A stretch of 64,000 nt of DNA, from the NCBI RefSeq assembly GCF_900324485.2, contig NC_046633.1, forward strand, positions 8,951,606 through 9,015,605, given 5' to 3'. Positions within the stretch are counted from its first letter, which is position 1. Every line of letters begins with the position of its first letter. Source of the DNA: Mastacembelus armatus. Lineage: Eukaryota; Chordata; Actinopteri; Synbranchiformes; Mastacembelidae. Of this stretch, positions 48,734 through 61,500 are shown in pieces. The notes beneath the pieces were generated by a model. It was given only the letters and a program-made list of their open reading frames with translations. It ran no database searches and was not told where the DNA came from. The position numbers and the translations under genes are program-made.

Positions 48734-51116
48734 ATGCCCATCTGCTGGCTTGTTAGTGAGGAGGGAACTCATAAACCGATTCAGCTGCCCCATCTACAAA
48801 CAATCGTCCTGGGTCGAGGACCAGAAACGACAATTAAAGACATAAAGTGCTCTCGGCAGCAAGGTAACATTTCAAATTGATACATAGGCTTCGATAACAA
48901 GTCAGCAGGCTTGAATCATAATAAAAATATGTTTCGTAAATAATAAAAAATGCTTTAATTTCATTTCAATGTGAATTTGGTTGGCTGGCATCAGATTAAG
49001 GACATTTGTTTTGTCAAAGCATAAGAAAATAGTGGCTAAAAAAGCAAACATTTTCACGATCAATTTGCAATGGAGATTGGTTATATATGATATGATTGGC
49101 AACAGTACTATTATTAAGAAAAGTGTCATTTATTTATTTGCTTTTTTTTGGTTTTATTGACAGAAAACTGGTAGAAAGATGCTTGTTTTTTTTATATTAT
49201 TTGTAGTCATTTTTCTCTTAAAAACAGACCTTAACCTGTGAAAATGTCATCCCTTCTCAACCAGTTGAACTGAAAGCAGAATGCAACAAAGGTTATGTCA
49301 CAGTTAAACAGGTAAGGGACTTAGAAACATTGAGTTAGTGTAAAATCAATAAAACAATTTGAATCAGGATTAATGCTGAACTTAATTATATACCTCTAAT
49401 CCTAGCTGCTATTTTGATTATCCCCTGCTGAGTATTTTGGCTACACAAGTTGTTAGTCCTGCCTGTAGTAGTGATCATTATAAAATCCTACCACAGATTA
49501 TGGCCATTAGACAGTCATGTGCCTTGTTTCCTGTCTTTATTCCAAAGCTTGGATTAAACCCTACTTCCATAGACTCTGTGGTGGTGGGTACAGGCAATGA
49601 GGTCAAAATGAAGCCTGGGCAGCAGCTGCATATTGTCAATCAGCTCTACCCATACACTGTACAGTTTAAGGAGGATCCCACTGGCAGACAGAGTGGCACT
49701 AAAAGACCACGAGAGAATGCACCAGAGGACAAAGAAATCCAGAAAGAGGGCCGAAGTATGAAAGCACCCAAACACACAGAAAAGGTCTCTGTGTCAGTCA
49801 GCCATGGAGAAGCCACAAAAAACAGTGTAAGAAAAAGCACAAAGTGTGTGCGCACATGTATAAAAGATTTTTGTTGTTTTTGATACGTCCAAATTTTTCT
49901 CTTCTATGGATCAACCATGGAGCTGGTATGAATATGTTTTAATAAAAGGCACACTTTAACCTGATATTTTTGGCAGGAAAGTGTTGGGCACTGGAGCCAA
50001 GGTCTGAAGACTTCAATACAAGACCCAAAGATGCAGGTGGCTATTATAAAAACAACAAAAAAAACAACAACAACAAAAAAAAAAGATTTACAGATGGTAT
50101 GATGCTTATTGATCGGAGATGAAACAGGATTTTCTCGCTCATTTTGACTGTTTGTCACCATTTCCATCGTTTTAGGTGTACAAGGATGATAAAGTAGTAG
50201 TAATTAAAGATAAATACCCAAAAGCTCGCTACCACTGGCTGGTTCTCCCTTGGCAGTACATTCCCAGTCTGAAGGCATTATGCAAAGAGCACTGTGACCT
50301 CGTGAAACACATGCAGCAAGTTGCTGACCAGATAGTTCAGCAGTGCCCAGATGCTGGCTCACTACGTTTCCGAACAGGGTACCATGCCATCCCAAGTATG
50401 AGGTAACTAATTACTGTTCAAATTCGGGTTGCTCCTTTTAAAATGTTTGCTTGTGGATTTTCTTCTGGATTTTCTTAGCTACGACTTAAACCTCAGGTGT
50501 CACCAAAAAAGATTTTAAATCCCTTTCTCATATGTAAACTTTTAAAAGTTCTAAATGCAGCGAAATGATCAAAAATCAGATGTTGTGTGATGATGATCCC
50601 TGCTGCTTTTGACTAAACCTTAAACTTAATCTTTTTTTTTCCATTTTAAATAGTTTCTGGCCTTTTCATTTGTGATTTCATGTCTTACTCTCTGTGTTTT
50701 TATTCTCTTCCTGCTTAGTTTTTAACAATTTCTTTTTATTCTCTTTTGCAGTCATGTTCATCTCCATGTGATCAGCCAAGACTTCGACTCTCCTTGTCTG
50801 AAGAACAAAAAGCACTGGAACTCATTCACAACTGACTATTTTATTGAGTCTCATGGTGAGAGCAAATTCAGTCTGACTTTGTTGTTCAACCTGACGATCC
50901 ACTTTAGTGCAGTTTGTCCATCATAGAAAATCTGAATTTAAACAAGAATCTTTATCTGCAGATGTCATTCGGATGCTTGAAACAAATGGAGTGGTCACTG
51001 TCAAAGAAGGCACTAGTGAGTTGTTGAAACTACCTCTCCGCTGTCACATGTGCCGCAAAGAGATTTCCACTATACCAGCTCTGAAGGAGCACCTGAAGTC
51101 TCACTTTCCCAGATAA
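48734..51116 (+). CDS. aptx: Aprataxin
   Basis: Nuclear DNA-end repair hydrolase that removes AMP from abortive ligation products. Exons: 48734-48863, 49265-49311, 49548-49826, 49977-50036, 50176-50402, 50752-50855, 50962-51116, giving 333 residues. The FHA domain comes first ([23 protein letters not shown]), then a basic linker (SGTKRPREN), then the HIT domain with the catalytic HVHLHV motif and the [11 protein letters not shown] strand. The C-terminal C2H2 zinc finger reads [26 protein letters not shown] at 51465-51470. It shares a short bidirectional promoter with dnaja1. Confidence 0.97.
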
Positions 51117-51474
51117 GGATGTGGCCTCAAAGAAGTTACAGTGTCTCAGAGGTCTATGGTTTCAGCAGAAGTCTCTCGGCATGTTGGACATTATTTTTGC
51201 CTGATCATTCCCAGTTACTACGTTTCACTGAGTATTACAATTGGAACACAAAGCCCGTCTGTTTAGATGGTAGTTTAATTGCATTTTCAACCTGTCGGTA
51301 GATTTAAAAGGGTTCAGTGAAAATTTATCTTGGACTTCATTTGCATATGCTCAACAAAAGGACAACATCAGGACATATTTACTGTTGTCTAACCTTTCAA
51401 ACATGTTTAAATATGTTGTATGAAATGCTTTGTAAGAACAAAGCAATAGATTTTTCCATTTGAAAATAAAGAAA

Positions 51475-52340
51475 AGTTTGTTGTAAGTCTTCTGATAGTA
51501 CATCTACTTATGAAAACATGGTGATTGTTACTGTGATTTTGAGAAGCATTTAGTGTATGTATTTAAGTTTTGCAGAGGATTTGGATGATTATTAAACAGT
51601 AGTTTACTGCATTTGATATTCTGTATTATTCCTAGGCGGGTGTTGCCAAATAATGATTGGAACCTGCTCAGGCAAATATTATTAACACAGGGCGTGAATA
51701 TGTCTAAAATATTACAAGAAGGAATAAGAATAGTCCCTGTACACCCATAGATCGCCCACGTTTCCACTGCCTGTTGCTGACTAGTCCCCCTCTGTGGACT
51801 GTGTGGGTGCTTGCAGAAATGATTCGATCGACATCTACATTATTCTCTTGTTATTTTCCCTCTAGTGGGACAACATCTAGCTGTATAATCTTGATGACAT
51901 TACATAATGGCATAAGATAATGATGTCATAGTTCTGCTTAACTTTACACTACTGAGAAGTCTAATCATCCAGACCAACTGAAAGCATTCAAGTGGTTTTA
52001 TTCACCACAGCGGCATAGGCTCTTGACTCTGTCGCCATCTAGTGCTGTTTTTTATAGTCATGGCTACATGAGGTTTCGTTTTTTCACTAATCCGTGTATT
52101 TCTGATTTCGTTTAGCAAATTTAGGTTAAGAGGTTAACCCTGCTCATCTGATTCATTTGTGGCTTTGAACTATGCGCACCCTAATGATGATTTGATAAAA
52201 ACAGTGTCAAAGAACCACGATGTAATTTTGAAAAATCAGATATCCACATAAAAAGAAGCAGATTCTGTTTCTGTAAGAAAGTGTGTTTCGCTAAAGAATA
52301 AATGAAGATGCTTTAAACCATCATTGTTGGTAGAAAGAAA
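51475..52340. other. Spacer between aptx and tRNA-Ile
   Basis: AT-rich noncoding sequence. A short segment at about 51955-52005 resembles a common teleost interspersed repeat. No ORF of interest. Confidence 0.4.
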
Positions 52341-52346
52341 ACAGAG

Positions 52347-52420
52347 TGGCCCGTACGGGGATCGAACCCGCGACCTTGGCGTTATTAGCACCACGCTCTA
52401 ACCAACTGAGCTAACCGGCC
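52347..52420 (-). tRNA. tRNA-Ile (anticodon AAU)
   Basis: The reverse strand GGCCGGTTAGCTCAGTTGGT...GTGCTAATAACGCC...GGGTTCGATCC...GGGCCA folds as a 74-nt cloverleaf. It matches the vertebrate tRNA-Ile-AAT sequence essentially base for base. Acceptor stem GGCCGGT pairs with ACGGGCC (one wobble). An oligo-T terminator (TTTT) follows within 10 bp. It lies about 190 bp downstream of the scpp1 stop on the same strand. Confidence 0.98.
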
Positions 52421-52609
52421 ATGTTAATCGAAGTGCCTAACACTATTTCTTTCAGTATTTTATTACTGTTTATTTATACGAAAAATAATGAGATACACAA
52501 AAATGAATCATCACCCAAGTATCATTAGTTCAGAAGCAATGGATAAGAGCAACCTCATATCTTCTAGCAGGCCATGCAATGGTGTTGAAATCTACACAGC
52601 TGCATGTTA

Positions 52610-54690
52610 TTATCTCCTTAGACTTAACTCCCTTTCACTCCCATCTGACTCCATCAGATTGTTTAGTGGGAAATGGGCGTCATCTCCTATAACTTGGAAC
52701 AAATACTCCTCACTTTCACAGCTCTGGGTGCCATTCACACAGTCTTTGGCCTTGATTGGTTCCAGCTCGGTGCTGTCACTGGCATTACTGTCCTCTGTGC
52801 TCTTGCTGTCACTGGTCTCGCTGGTTTCATTGCTTTCACTGCTGGTGCTCTCACTGCTTTCACTGGTGGCAGCTGTCATACCAGTAATGTCACTGTCTGT
52901 GCTGTCACTGGTGGTATCTCTGCTGTCAGAGGGGTTCTCCACTACTGGCAGGTGTGCCTGTCCTCGCAAAGTTTTGATCCTTTGTTTTAAGGTCTTGGAT
53001 GTTGAGGTGGGAGTGGCTTGTTTTATAGTCAGCTGGTTATGCAGGTCTTCTGACTGACCTTTGACCTCTGTGCTGCTGTTGTCCTCTGCACTAGGGCCTT
53101 TGACAACATTTGCAAACACTCTGACCCAACTCTGATGCAGGTGAAAAACAGTGTTACTCAACTCTAATTTCAGCTATCAAGACATACAGTAGTTTTACAA
53201 GTCAGTGGAAAATGTTAACCTCACCTTTCGGACATTCTCCTCACTGCCGATGCTGTTGTCTCTGGTTTCAATCATCAGGTCTGTCTGTAGAAAGATTTTC
53301 TATCGAGGTCAGAATAATGTCATACCCCGTAAGAGTTGGCAATTATAATAGATTTTGTCAAATATTTGATTCTTGTACCTGATCATCCTCATCTGACTGA
53401 CTGTCACTCTCCTCTGAAGTCTGCATAGACATATATGATTTTAGAAAACAATACAAAATAAATTTTTTTGTCTACAAAAGTCAAATGGATAGCACAGCAA
53501 AAAATGTTAAGCTTAAACTGCAATACAGATTATATTTTTTTCTTTCCTTTCATTTTTCATTTTGTTTTGCACATTTATACCCCCATTTCTTAAAGTGGAA
53601 GTATTTGAAGTCATTACCCCGACAATAACATACTTAATGCAATAATTAATAATTAAATGTAATGACACCAAAGTGTATACAACTCACATTTTCCTCTGAC
53701 GTGGACTCTAATGATTCAGACTCTGAACTCTAGAAAAAAAGACAGTTGATGAGGTGAATGCAGGTCTACTTATCATGAACTCAGTTAAATCTGCATAGAT
53801 TCTTTTTGTTTCAAAATGACTCACTTGATGTGAAGTATTTTCTTCAGAGCTCTGCAGGATAAGGCAAAAATGAGCATTTAAAAGCCATAAGAAGCCTTTT
53901 ATATCAAAGAACTAATAAAATAATAAAAAATAATAATTTACTCATCATTGGCATAAATGTTTACAGTACCTGAAGCTCTGAGGTGTCATTTTCAAATGAT
54001 TGTGAAAGAGACAAAATTTCAGTCTAAGAAACAAAAAAAAGTAAGCACACCTCACAATATATTTAATTATACCCTTTCTCTGCAACATCAACAATCATTT
54101 AACATCCATTCAAGTCCTGGGCAAGCTATTGCAGCATAAATCGGTGCAGTATAGTAAACAGTCTGAAAATGGGAACTGTCTTGAGGTCTGAAGAACCTGT
54201 TGTTAGTTTTCCTGCTGACTGTGGCAGAATAATACAGTGTTAGTGCAATCAAATTATTTCTCTGTAAACAGGAGAATTCTTGCGCTAGCACCACTATGAC
54301 TGCAATGAGCTATAGTTCAAAGACAGGGGTTACTTTCTGACAGCACTCACCATGTTTGTGTCAAGCTCCCTTGATTCCAAAATACCATTGTATGAAATCT
54401 GTCAAAAAGAAAACATATAGGGATTAGTGATAATATATAGCTGAACATTTTAGAAGGTGAGGCATCACTCTGCCGATACATGTCTAAATAAAAACTGCTG
54501 GGTAAAGATGGTATTTTATCTATGGTGCTATTATGGTGTTAACTCAAGTTTAAAATTGACTATACTGATTAATGCAATATATATCAAATGTGCATATTTA
54601 CCAGCCAGTTTTTTATTTTCAAACCTTCATACTTACTGGGTTGGCAAAAATTGCTCCAATCAAGAAGAATCCTACAATGATGATCTTCAT
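52610..54690 (-). CDS. scpp1: Acidic secretory calcium-binding phosphoprotein (scpp1-like)
   Basis: Predicted bone/dentine matrix phosphoprotein. Minus-strand exons: 54637-54690, 54351-54398, 53970-54023, 53825-53851, 53688-53729, 53379-53420, 53225-53284, 52610-53131, giving 282 residues. Every intron is phase 0 and the signal peptide (MKIIIVGFFLIGAIFANP) fills its own exon just after an acceptor; both are SCPP hallmarks. Small exons encode SSEE, SESES, TSEE and SDEDD clusters, i.e. Ser-x-Glu sites for the Golgi kinase FAM20C. The last exon is Ser/Thr/Asp/Glu-rich. I see no RGD, so spp1 is unlikely. A noncoding exon 1 ends at a CAAG|GTAATT donor near 55046. The gene lies divergent to sparcl1, from which SCPP genes are thought to derive. 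Acidic SCPPs diverge fast, so scpp1 is the best family name rather than proven orthology. Confidence 0.85.
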
Positions 54691-55180
54691 TCTGTAACAC
54701 ACATTTCATTCGGATTTTGAATTCAATTTAATTTGAAACAAGTTGGTTTTCTGACATAAAAATAGACACCAAACAAGCAAAGAATTCTTTCAAAGACATG
54801 AAACAATCTAAAACAACAAAATATGTTAAAGGGAAGAGCAACTAATGTGTATCATCAGCACAGGTAAAATATTTCTTTGCACATTCAAAACGTCAGGAAA
54901 AACTTAGAACATGGTTATTTAACAAAATATGTTTCAGAGCTATAAAAAAGGTATAGAAACAGAAACATAATAAAAAGATATTTAGTCAAACTGCATAGAA
55001 AAATGTGTGTTAGTTTTTTGTAATCAGTCAATAAATAATCAATTACCTTGGTCTGTTAGATTCTGGGCTGTGAGAGGTCTCAGCGGTCCTAAGCAGCAAA
55101 TTGAAGAGCCCAGTGTCTGGCAGCTGAGACAGTAAAACTAGGATGTATGGCTATGCTGTAAGAAACACCAACATCTTCTG

Positions 55181-55189
55181 TATATAAGT
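55181..55189 (-). promoter_or_regulatory. TATA box of the scpp1-like gene
   Basis: The reverse strand CTTATATACAG lies about 130 bp upstream of the predicted noncoding-exon donor, a spacing suited to a start near 55150. Confidence 0.55.
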
Positions 55190-56277
55190 AATCTCAGTTA
55201 GGATGATTGCATCACTTCCTTCCTTTCCTCCACAAGCAAAGGTGTATTTATTCAGGCGCACAATCGCTGGCATGTTGATGGTTGTACACACATGCCACAA
55301 ATAGACGCACACACACTCACACACAGAGCTGTTTCATACAGTTGCTAAATTTCCTCCCCCTCTCACATCTGAAATGAAATATAGTCAAGCATGCTAAACC
55401 ATAGGGTTTGTGGCATGTTGAAAAAACAAACTCACCCACACAGAGAGGAAAGAAGGGCCAGACAGAGTCATGCTTGTTTCCGGTGAAATGGGTGTTTTAC
55501 TATTTACATTCACCAATTTGTTTACCAATAGTTTACCAAAAGATTTTTTTATGCTCTAGTGATGTGTTGTAAGGAACAGGTGAGAGGTAGTGCCTTGCTC
55601 ATAGGTTTTTAGAAATACTTCAAAGACAAATGGAGATTCTAAACTTCTCACATTTTTTTTATAGGAGGATTAAATGTGGAACAACTTTACATAACTTTGA
55701 GTCACACAAACACATTATGGCTAAATACACCAATGATACACTTAATAAAAACAACCTGAAAACATGTTTTCTGCCACAGTCTTACATGATGTTATTCGAA
55801 AGAGAACGTGGACAAGTGCAAGTGCAGCAGAAAACCCAAATAAAGACTTGTATATTTCCTCCCTAAGGCTTATAATTGTTTCCGGGATATCCTTATATGG
55901 TCAGTCCTAAAATAAGATTACAGAATTCCTTGTTTGTCCTCACTTTGGATTTCAACCATACAAAAGAAACATGTAATTAGACTGGATGTTCCCCAGTCTG
56001 GAGCTGTTTGCTAAAACCACAGCTACCAGCCGTTGTAAGGTTCTGCTTTAGTAAGGGGAGAAGAGAGGAGAGGATGATTGATGCTTGTTGAGGCACATAG
56101 ACCAGTAATCATGCCTACACAATCACTCTAATGTGAGTGTCTAGGCTACTTATATTTTTTTATAATTTATTAACTTTTTCTCTGTGCTTCTGATGCATCT
56201 CTATTATGTGACAGCGTAATTGACAGCAAAGTACTAATGTTTTAATAACAGGATACAATACATAATATAACCATTGT

Positions 56278-56700
56278 CTGTGGAGATTCTCAGTCGTCCA
56301 GATGAAGTTATCTAGAGGTTTCAGTCATAGCAACTGGACTCCCAGTTTTTAGGTTTCACTACACATCTGAGTAGTTTCATTGGCCTAAGAGAAAGCTGGT
56401 ATGGAACCTCTAATTTATCTTTCAGGTTGGTTTCACTTCACCCCTAGCCCAATAGGCTGATTAGGTGATCTATGTAAATCAGGTGAGAGTCACTAGACCC
56501 ACACTCCTGAGTTGGCTTCACTTGAATTCACTTGAATAGGCTCAATAAGTGAACAAAAGAAGTGAGCTCAGGTGAGGGCTGTTAAGATCTAATGGTAGAC
56601 ATGTGACCCCTCTGATTCACCGACTGGCTGCAGAGTGTCTCTCAAAAACATGTGATATCAAAGCCCAGAAAAGCCTATGGATGACCAGCGAGGTGAAACT
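56278..56700 (-). repeat. Interspersed teleost retroelement fragment
   Basis: The segment from GGAGATTCTCAGTCGTCCAG through TTTCACTACACATCTGAGTA and onward repeats wording I know from many fish genomes. It probably derives from a Penelope-like or other non-LTR retroelement in reverse orientation. No intact ORF. Family uncertain. Confidence 0.45.
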
Positions 56701-56741
56701 GCTTTTCTAAATAATAAAAGAAAGTTATTATAAAATGCAAC

Positions 56742-56842
56742 CACAGGGGGGCACAGTCCAGTGTCTTCATGTGCCGAGGCAGATGATTCGCTGTGGCGAC
56801 CCCTGAAGGGAGCAGCCAAAAGGAAAAGAAGAAGAAGTAGAA
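56742..56842 (+). repeat. Teleost retroposon 3' tail
   Basis: GCTGTGGCGACCCCTGAAGG, then GAGCAGCCAAAAGG and an (AAG)n tail, is a widespread fish retroposon 3' end (RTE-type LINE or dependent SINE). Short, noncoding. Confidence 0.6.
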
Positions 56843-57511
56843 AAGAAAGTTATTAAAATAGATGAATCTTGTATATGTTAACTATAATAACTATTACAGG
56901 CCTGCCTGAGGTTAGATGAAAATAAATATTTTTTGTCTAAAAGCTGCTGCTAACAATTACTTAGCTTTAGGGACACAGACCAGTGACAGAGTGACACCTA
57001 GTGGCAAAAATGATGCATTAGTTGTCTCATAAAATCATATTTCATGTGTGAAAGTGACATTAGTTTCATGCTGTTCTAAACACAATATACAATACATTTA
57101 ACCAAATATTTAAAAAATGTATTAAACTTCTGGTAGTATGGACTAGAGTAGGTAAACAGTAATATAACAAGCTTAAATAAAGAACCGATTACTCCTGTGC
57201 TTATTCTTACTTATTAATAGATAACATTTAATCTAATATTTTTTAATCTATCTGAAACAATTTTTTACTTTGACCTATGGAGTGACACCTTTGCTTTTAT
57301 TATTATTATTATTATTAATATTGGGAACTATAGGCATAGTACAGTATTTTGAGGGACCCAACTAAAGCTCAGTGTGGGATCTCCTTCTCTCTCTCTCTTT
57401 TTCTGTAGTCCAAAGACCCTCCCAAAGTTAGAAAAAGAATGTGTGTGTGCGTGTGTGTGTGTGTGTGTGCCTGCGTACAGCATGCTAGTTTGTGTGGACA
57501 GTGTGAGCACA

Positions 57512-57596
57512 GTATTTAATACAAAAGGACATCTTCACAGGTTCAGTACACAAGTTCACTTGTGTTTCTCATTTTTCTTGCAACTGCTGGCCTCAG
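57512..57596 (+). promoter_or_regulatory. sparcl1: Probable sparcl1 promoter and noncoding exon 1
   Basis: TATTTAATA (57513-57521) is followed about 75 bp later by CTCAG|GTAAAA, a good donor at 57596. SPARC-family genes have a noncoding first exon before the signal-peptide exon, which starts at 58531 here. Inferred from layout. Confidence 0.45.
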
Positions 57597-58057
57597 GTAA
57601 AATCCTTTTTACTGAGACTTTTACACTGTTTTGACATGTCATTGATTAATTGGACTGTTTGTGGGTGTGTGTGCGACATGTTGTTCACTAACCAGATGGC
57701 AATTGAACGCAAGGATTATTGGCTGGGTTACACTGTAATCTCTTTGACATAAATCATAATTTAGCTCTAATGCTCTAAATGAAGTGATGCCTTCATTATC
57801 TTTGTATATATCAAGAGTGATCATTAAGATAGTGTTCTTAAATGTTACTTAATTTGTCATCACTTAGTCCCTTTGTCATATAAAAAAGCATGTCATATAT
57901 AAAAGCATGTTTCATGTTTGTAAAATATTGGCAAAGAAATTAAACACATTTTATATTAAATTCTAACAGAGATATATGAGCACAGCATTAACAATGAAAA
58001 GTCAATTTGCTAAAGTCTTTACTAACATTTCCTTGTAATTCTTAAATGACAATAGAT

Positions 58058-58079
58058 TTTTTTTTTTTTTTTTTTTTTT
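58058..58079. repeat. Poly-T tract
   Basis: A run of about 22 T in the first intron of sparcl1. Simple slippage repeat or retroposon tail in reverse. Confidence 0.8.
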
Positions 58080-58530
58080 GAAACTAGTGAATTTTCATGC
58101 ACATAGCCCACATGCCTACACTCATTTGGGCTTTACTAGGCTGAGATTGTTCTGCTGGCCAGACCCAGTAATGTCTGTTTTCTTTCTGTCCAGAGAGACA
58201 AAAAGTTTGTGTTCTTAGTCAAGTTTTTCCAGTCTAGTAGCTTCTGGTGTTTACTTTAGCGCTGAATGTGACTTTTGAGAGAGCGGCGCATCTCAGAGGC
58301 CTGTTGCTGTGACAACAGTGGAGCCAATCCCACAGCTCATGAATGTGTTGGCAGCATACAGATGCACTTTGAAAGATCGGCCAAGTTCACATCTTTGTTG
58401 TTAGGGTATAATGTACCAGTTGTCTCTCAGATATTTAATTATGTGGTGCTTCATTGTAATGCAAGTGACATGTATTTAATTTTTATTTCTGTTCAGTGTT
58501 TAAACTATTTTATTTTTCAGTGTTTTAGGT

Positions 58531-61500
58531 ATGAGGGTCTGCTTAGTTTTATTTTGCTTACTGGCAGCCACGTTTGCCCTGTCTGTAAGTAACAAAGCTG
58601 TTATTATTTTTCTTAGTTTGACACAAAAACTTTGCATTTGAGAATTGCCAGACAAAAGATGTGATGTGATATTTTCATACGGCAGTTTTGGCATTCACCT
58701 AACATTTCTCCTCTTATATACAGGTAAAAAGTAAACCTCATGGAAAACATCATGGATTTCATAAGACATTGCATACAGCCAAAGAAAAGGTAGATCAGGG
58801 CACTAAGTACAATAAAATTTGATTAGAAACAAGTTGATGTCATACTTTAATTTAATATTTTTATTTTCTGCTGATTAAGGACATTATCACAGAGGAGGCC
58901 AACCTGCCACAGATCTCACCCACCTTAGTCACGTTTGAAGCGAGCAGCCAGGAGGAGGAAGATGAAGAGCTGAGCTCAGAGGGCAACACAAACATTGACA
59001 AGAAGGATGGTGAGTTTGAGGTGCTTGAAAGAAGAGATACAAGCACTGCAGTCCTGTTGAGTGAGGCAGAACTGGTAGATTTACTAAAGAAGGATGCAGA
59101 AGAAGAGGAAGAGTTTGAAGAACACGAGCTGGAGAAAGAAGAAGGCGAGGTGGATAAAAGCAAGGAGGAGTCTGGTGAGGCTGTGGAGAGGAATGGGGAT
59201 AAGGAAGGTGATGCTGAGGAAATGAAGATGGAACACAACCTGAAAATGGAGGAAGAGTCTAAAGACTTAACAGATGAGGAAAATGTGAATGAAGAGAGCG
59301 TGGAAGATAAAGTAGAGATGGAAGTGGAGAAGATGTCCCGTGAGGACAAGACAGAAGAGTCTGCCAGCAAAACGGTCGACAAAGAAAAGAAAGTTGCATC
59401 ATTAGAGGAAACGGACGGCAGCACAGAGTCAGAGATCCCACTTGATCTTGACTATGTGGCTGATAATGGAGTCTTACCACCTCTGCAGACACTATCAACT
59501 ACAGTAAAATCCTACACTGAAAACTCCCAGCCTCTTTCCAAAATAGACGTTCCAGAGGTTAAGGAGAAGGAAACCAATGAGGAAGAACTTTCCACCATAG
59601 CTGACTATGAACAAGACATACAAAACACAGAGGCAGCAGACAGCAAGGAGGTTGTTGATGAGGAGAAGATACAAGAAGACAAGAATGACAAGGAGAGAGT
59701 TTCAAAAGTTACATCTAAAGAAATGAATCAGGATGTGGATCCTCAAGAACCAACGAGCAGTACAGAGCTTGAATCAGGATCCCGAGTGGCTGGAAAGGAG
59801 GAAGAGAAAAGTAAAAAAGAGAGTGGAACTAACACCAAGGGAAAGACAAGGAAGCAAAAGAAGAACCAGAGGACAAAGAACCATCCTCCACAGACGGAAG
59901 AGCCACAAGACGGACAGAACCAAACACAGCATGATCTTCAGGGGTCTGTGAGCAGCAGCACTGACAACACTGTCCACAAAGCAAAGAGGAGAAGGGCAGG
60001 AAAATGGGTAAAATATACCTGATTTGTTTGTGGATGTTCTGTAAATCAGCTATAATGAATATTATTTTTTAAAATTAACAACAAATCACATGACATTAAC
60101 CAAGAGAATTATCACCTGAGACTGCAGCTCCCCACAGCTTTATAGTGTCTTTTTAGTTTTTTTTTTTGCTTATGTGGAAATAACCAACCGTTGTTAGCAA
60201 ATTAGTCATGACAACAAAAAATGACATATGACAATGGTGATCTCCAGGTTTTTATTTAACCTTTAATTTTTCTTTGCATCTGATGTGATGCCATAAATAA
60301 AACATAAGCAGTAGAAACATTTCAAATGTTTTCCCTAACTCATTTAATTGTTTCCTGTGTACTTTTCCAGGGCCCTTTAGTAGGAGTAAATCCAGTGCAA
60401 ATAAGAGCCACAGTGGATCTCTACCCCAGGTCCAGGTCTTTTCTCGGTGGAGGCATACATCGCCCAGAATCCCCTGCTGGTTGGTTAATTCAGCAGTTGC
60501 AGCAGTCACAGTTCTACCATACTAACTAATGCACTATCTAATAGGGGAATCTGCTGACTGCATGAATACTGCCGCTCTGGTTCACAGTCACTACCACAAC
60601 ACAGCTCTGCAGGCTTATGTAGTGAATAAGACAGATCAAGTTGAATTTAATCACTGTGCAAACTCAAATGGCAATGGAATGTAGAGGATGGTTATAGCTC
60701 ATTGGTTTCGAGTCTTCACAGTATAAACTAAAAGAAATCATTCAGTAAGAGATTTAAAACACTTAAAATTCACACAAAGCAAAGGTCATTTCTGTGTTTG
60801 TCTTTTCCTCTAGACCCGTGTGATAATTTCCACTGCAAACGTGGAAAGATGTGCAAACTTGATGCAGATAATAAGCCTGGGTGTGTGTGTAAAGAACCGT
60901 CAGAATGCCCCCCCAGTGTGAATGAGTTTGAACACGTAAGTATGCAAAATCTTTTGATGGCTAAACTGGAACATTTGGCTACTTTTCTGATTTTTGCATT
61001 AATCTTCTACAGGTGTGTGGGACAGACAACAAAACATATGATACATCATGCGAACTCTTCGCTACTAAGTGTAACCTGGAAGGCACCAAGAGAGGACACA
61101 AACTTCACCTGGACTACACCGGGCCATGCAAATGTCAGCATTAACTACTGTATGGTTTGAGCAAAATTATTTTAATGTAGTGAAAGAAAAACAATTTGAC
61201 CTTTCTCTTTTACTCTTTCTGTCCTTGTCTCTCTCAGTAATACCTCCGTGTGTGGAAAATGAGCTGGTCCAGTTCCCGCTGCGGATGAGGGACTGGCTGA
61301 AAAATGTGTTGCTTCAGCTCTATGAGCATGACTCCATGTCCCCTGGCTTCCTTACCCCAAAACAGCGTTTTAGAGTAACACACACTACTCAGAATGAATA
61401 TATTTCACTTGGATTCTCAGGCTTCTTAAAAGGATTAATTTTAATCCTAAGAACTATTCTAATTATTTTTACATGTTAAAGTCAAATATACAGTAAAATC

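Larger units (their letters stand above)
55200..57500. other. Divergent spacer between scpp1 and sparcl1
   Basis: No gene seen. It contains interspersed repeats (listed separately), (TTA)n at about 57296-57317 and a GT-rich run at about 57439-57470 just upstream of the sparcl1 start region. Tissue enhancers for both matrix genes could lie here, but the sequence alone does not show them. Confidence 0.4.

Noticed and set aside
52488-53057. 189-codon plus-strand ORF
   Set aside because: Antisense shadow of the Ser/Asp-rich last exon of scpp1. The repetitive codons keep the opposite frame open.
52610-54690. Calling the acidic gene spp1 (osteopontin)
   Set aside because: No RGD or integrin-binding motif is seen. 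The exon ladder and composition fit scpp1 better.
58861-59424. 187-codon Ser-rich minus-strand ORF
   Set aside because: Shadow of the Glu/Lys-rich sparcl1 exon. Glu codons read as Leu/Ser/Phe on the other strand.
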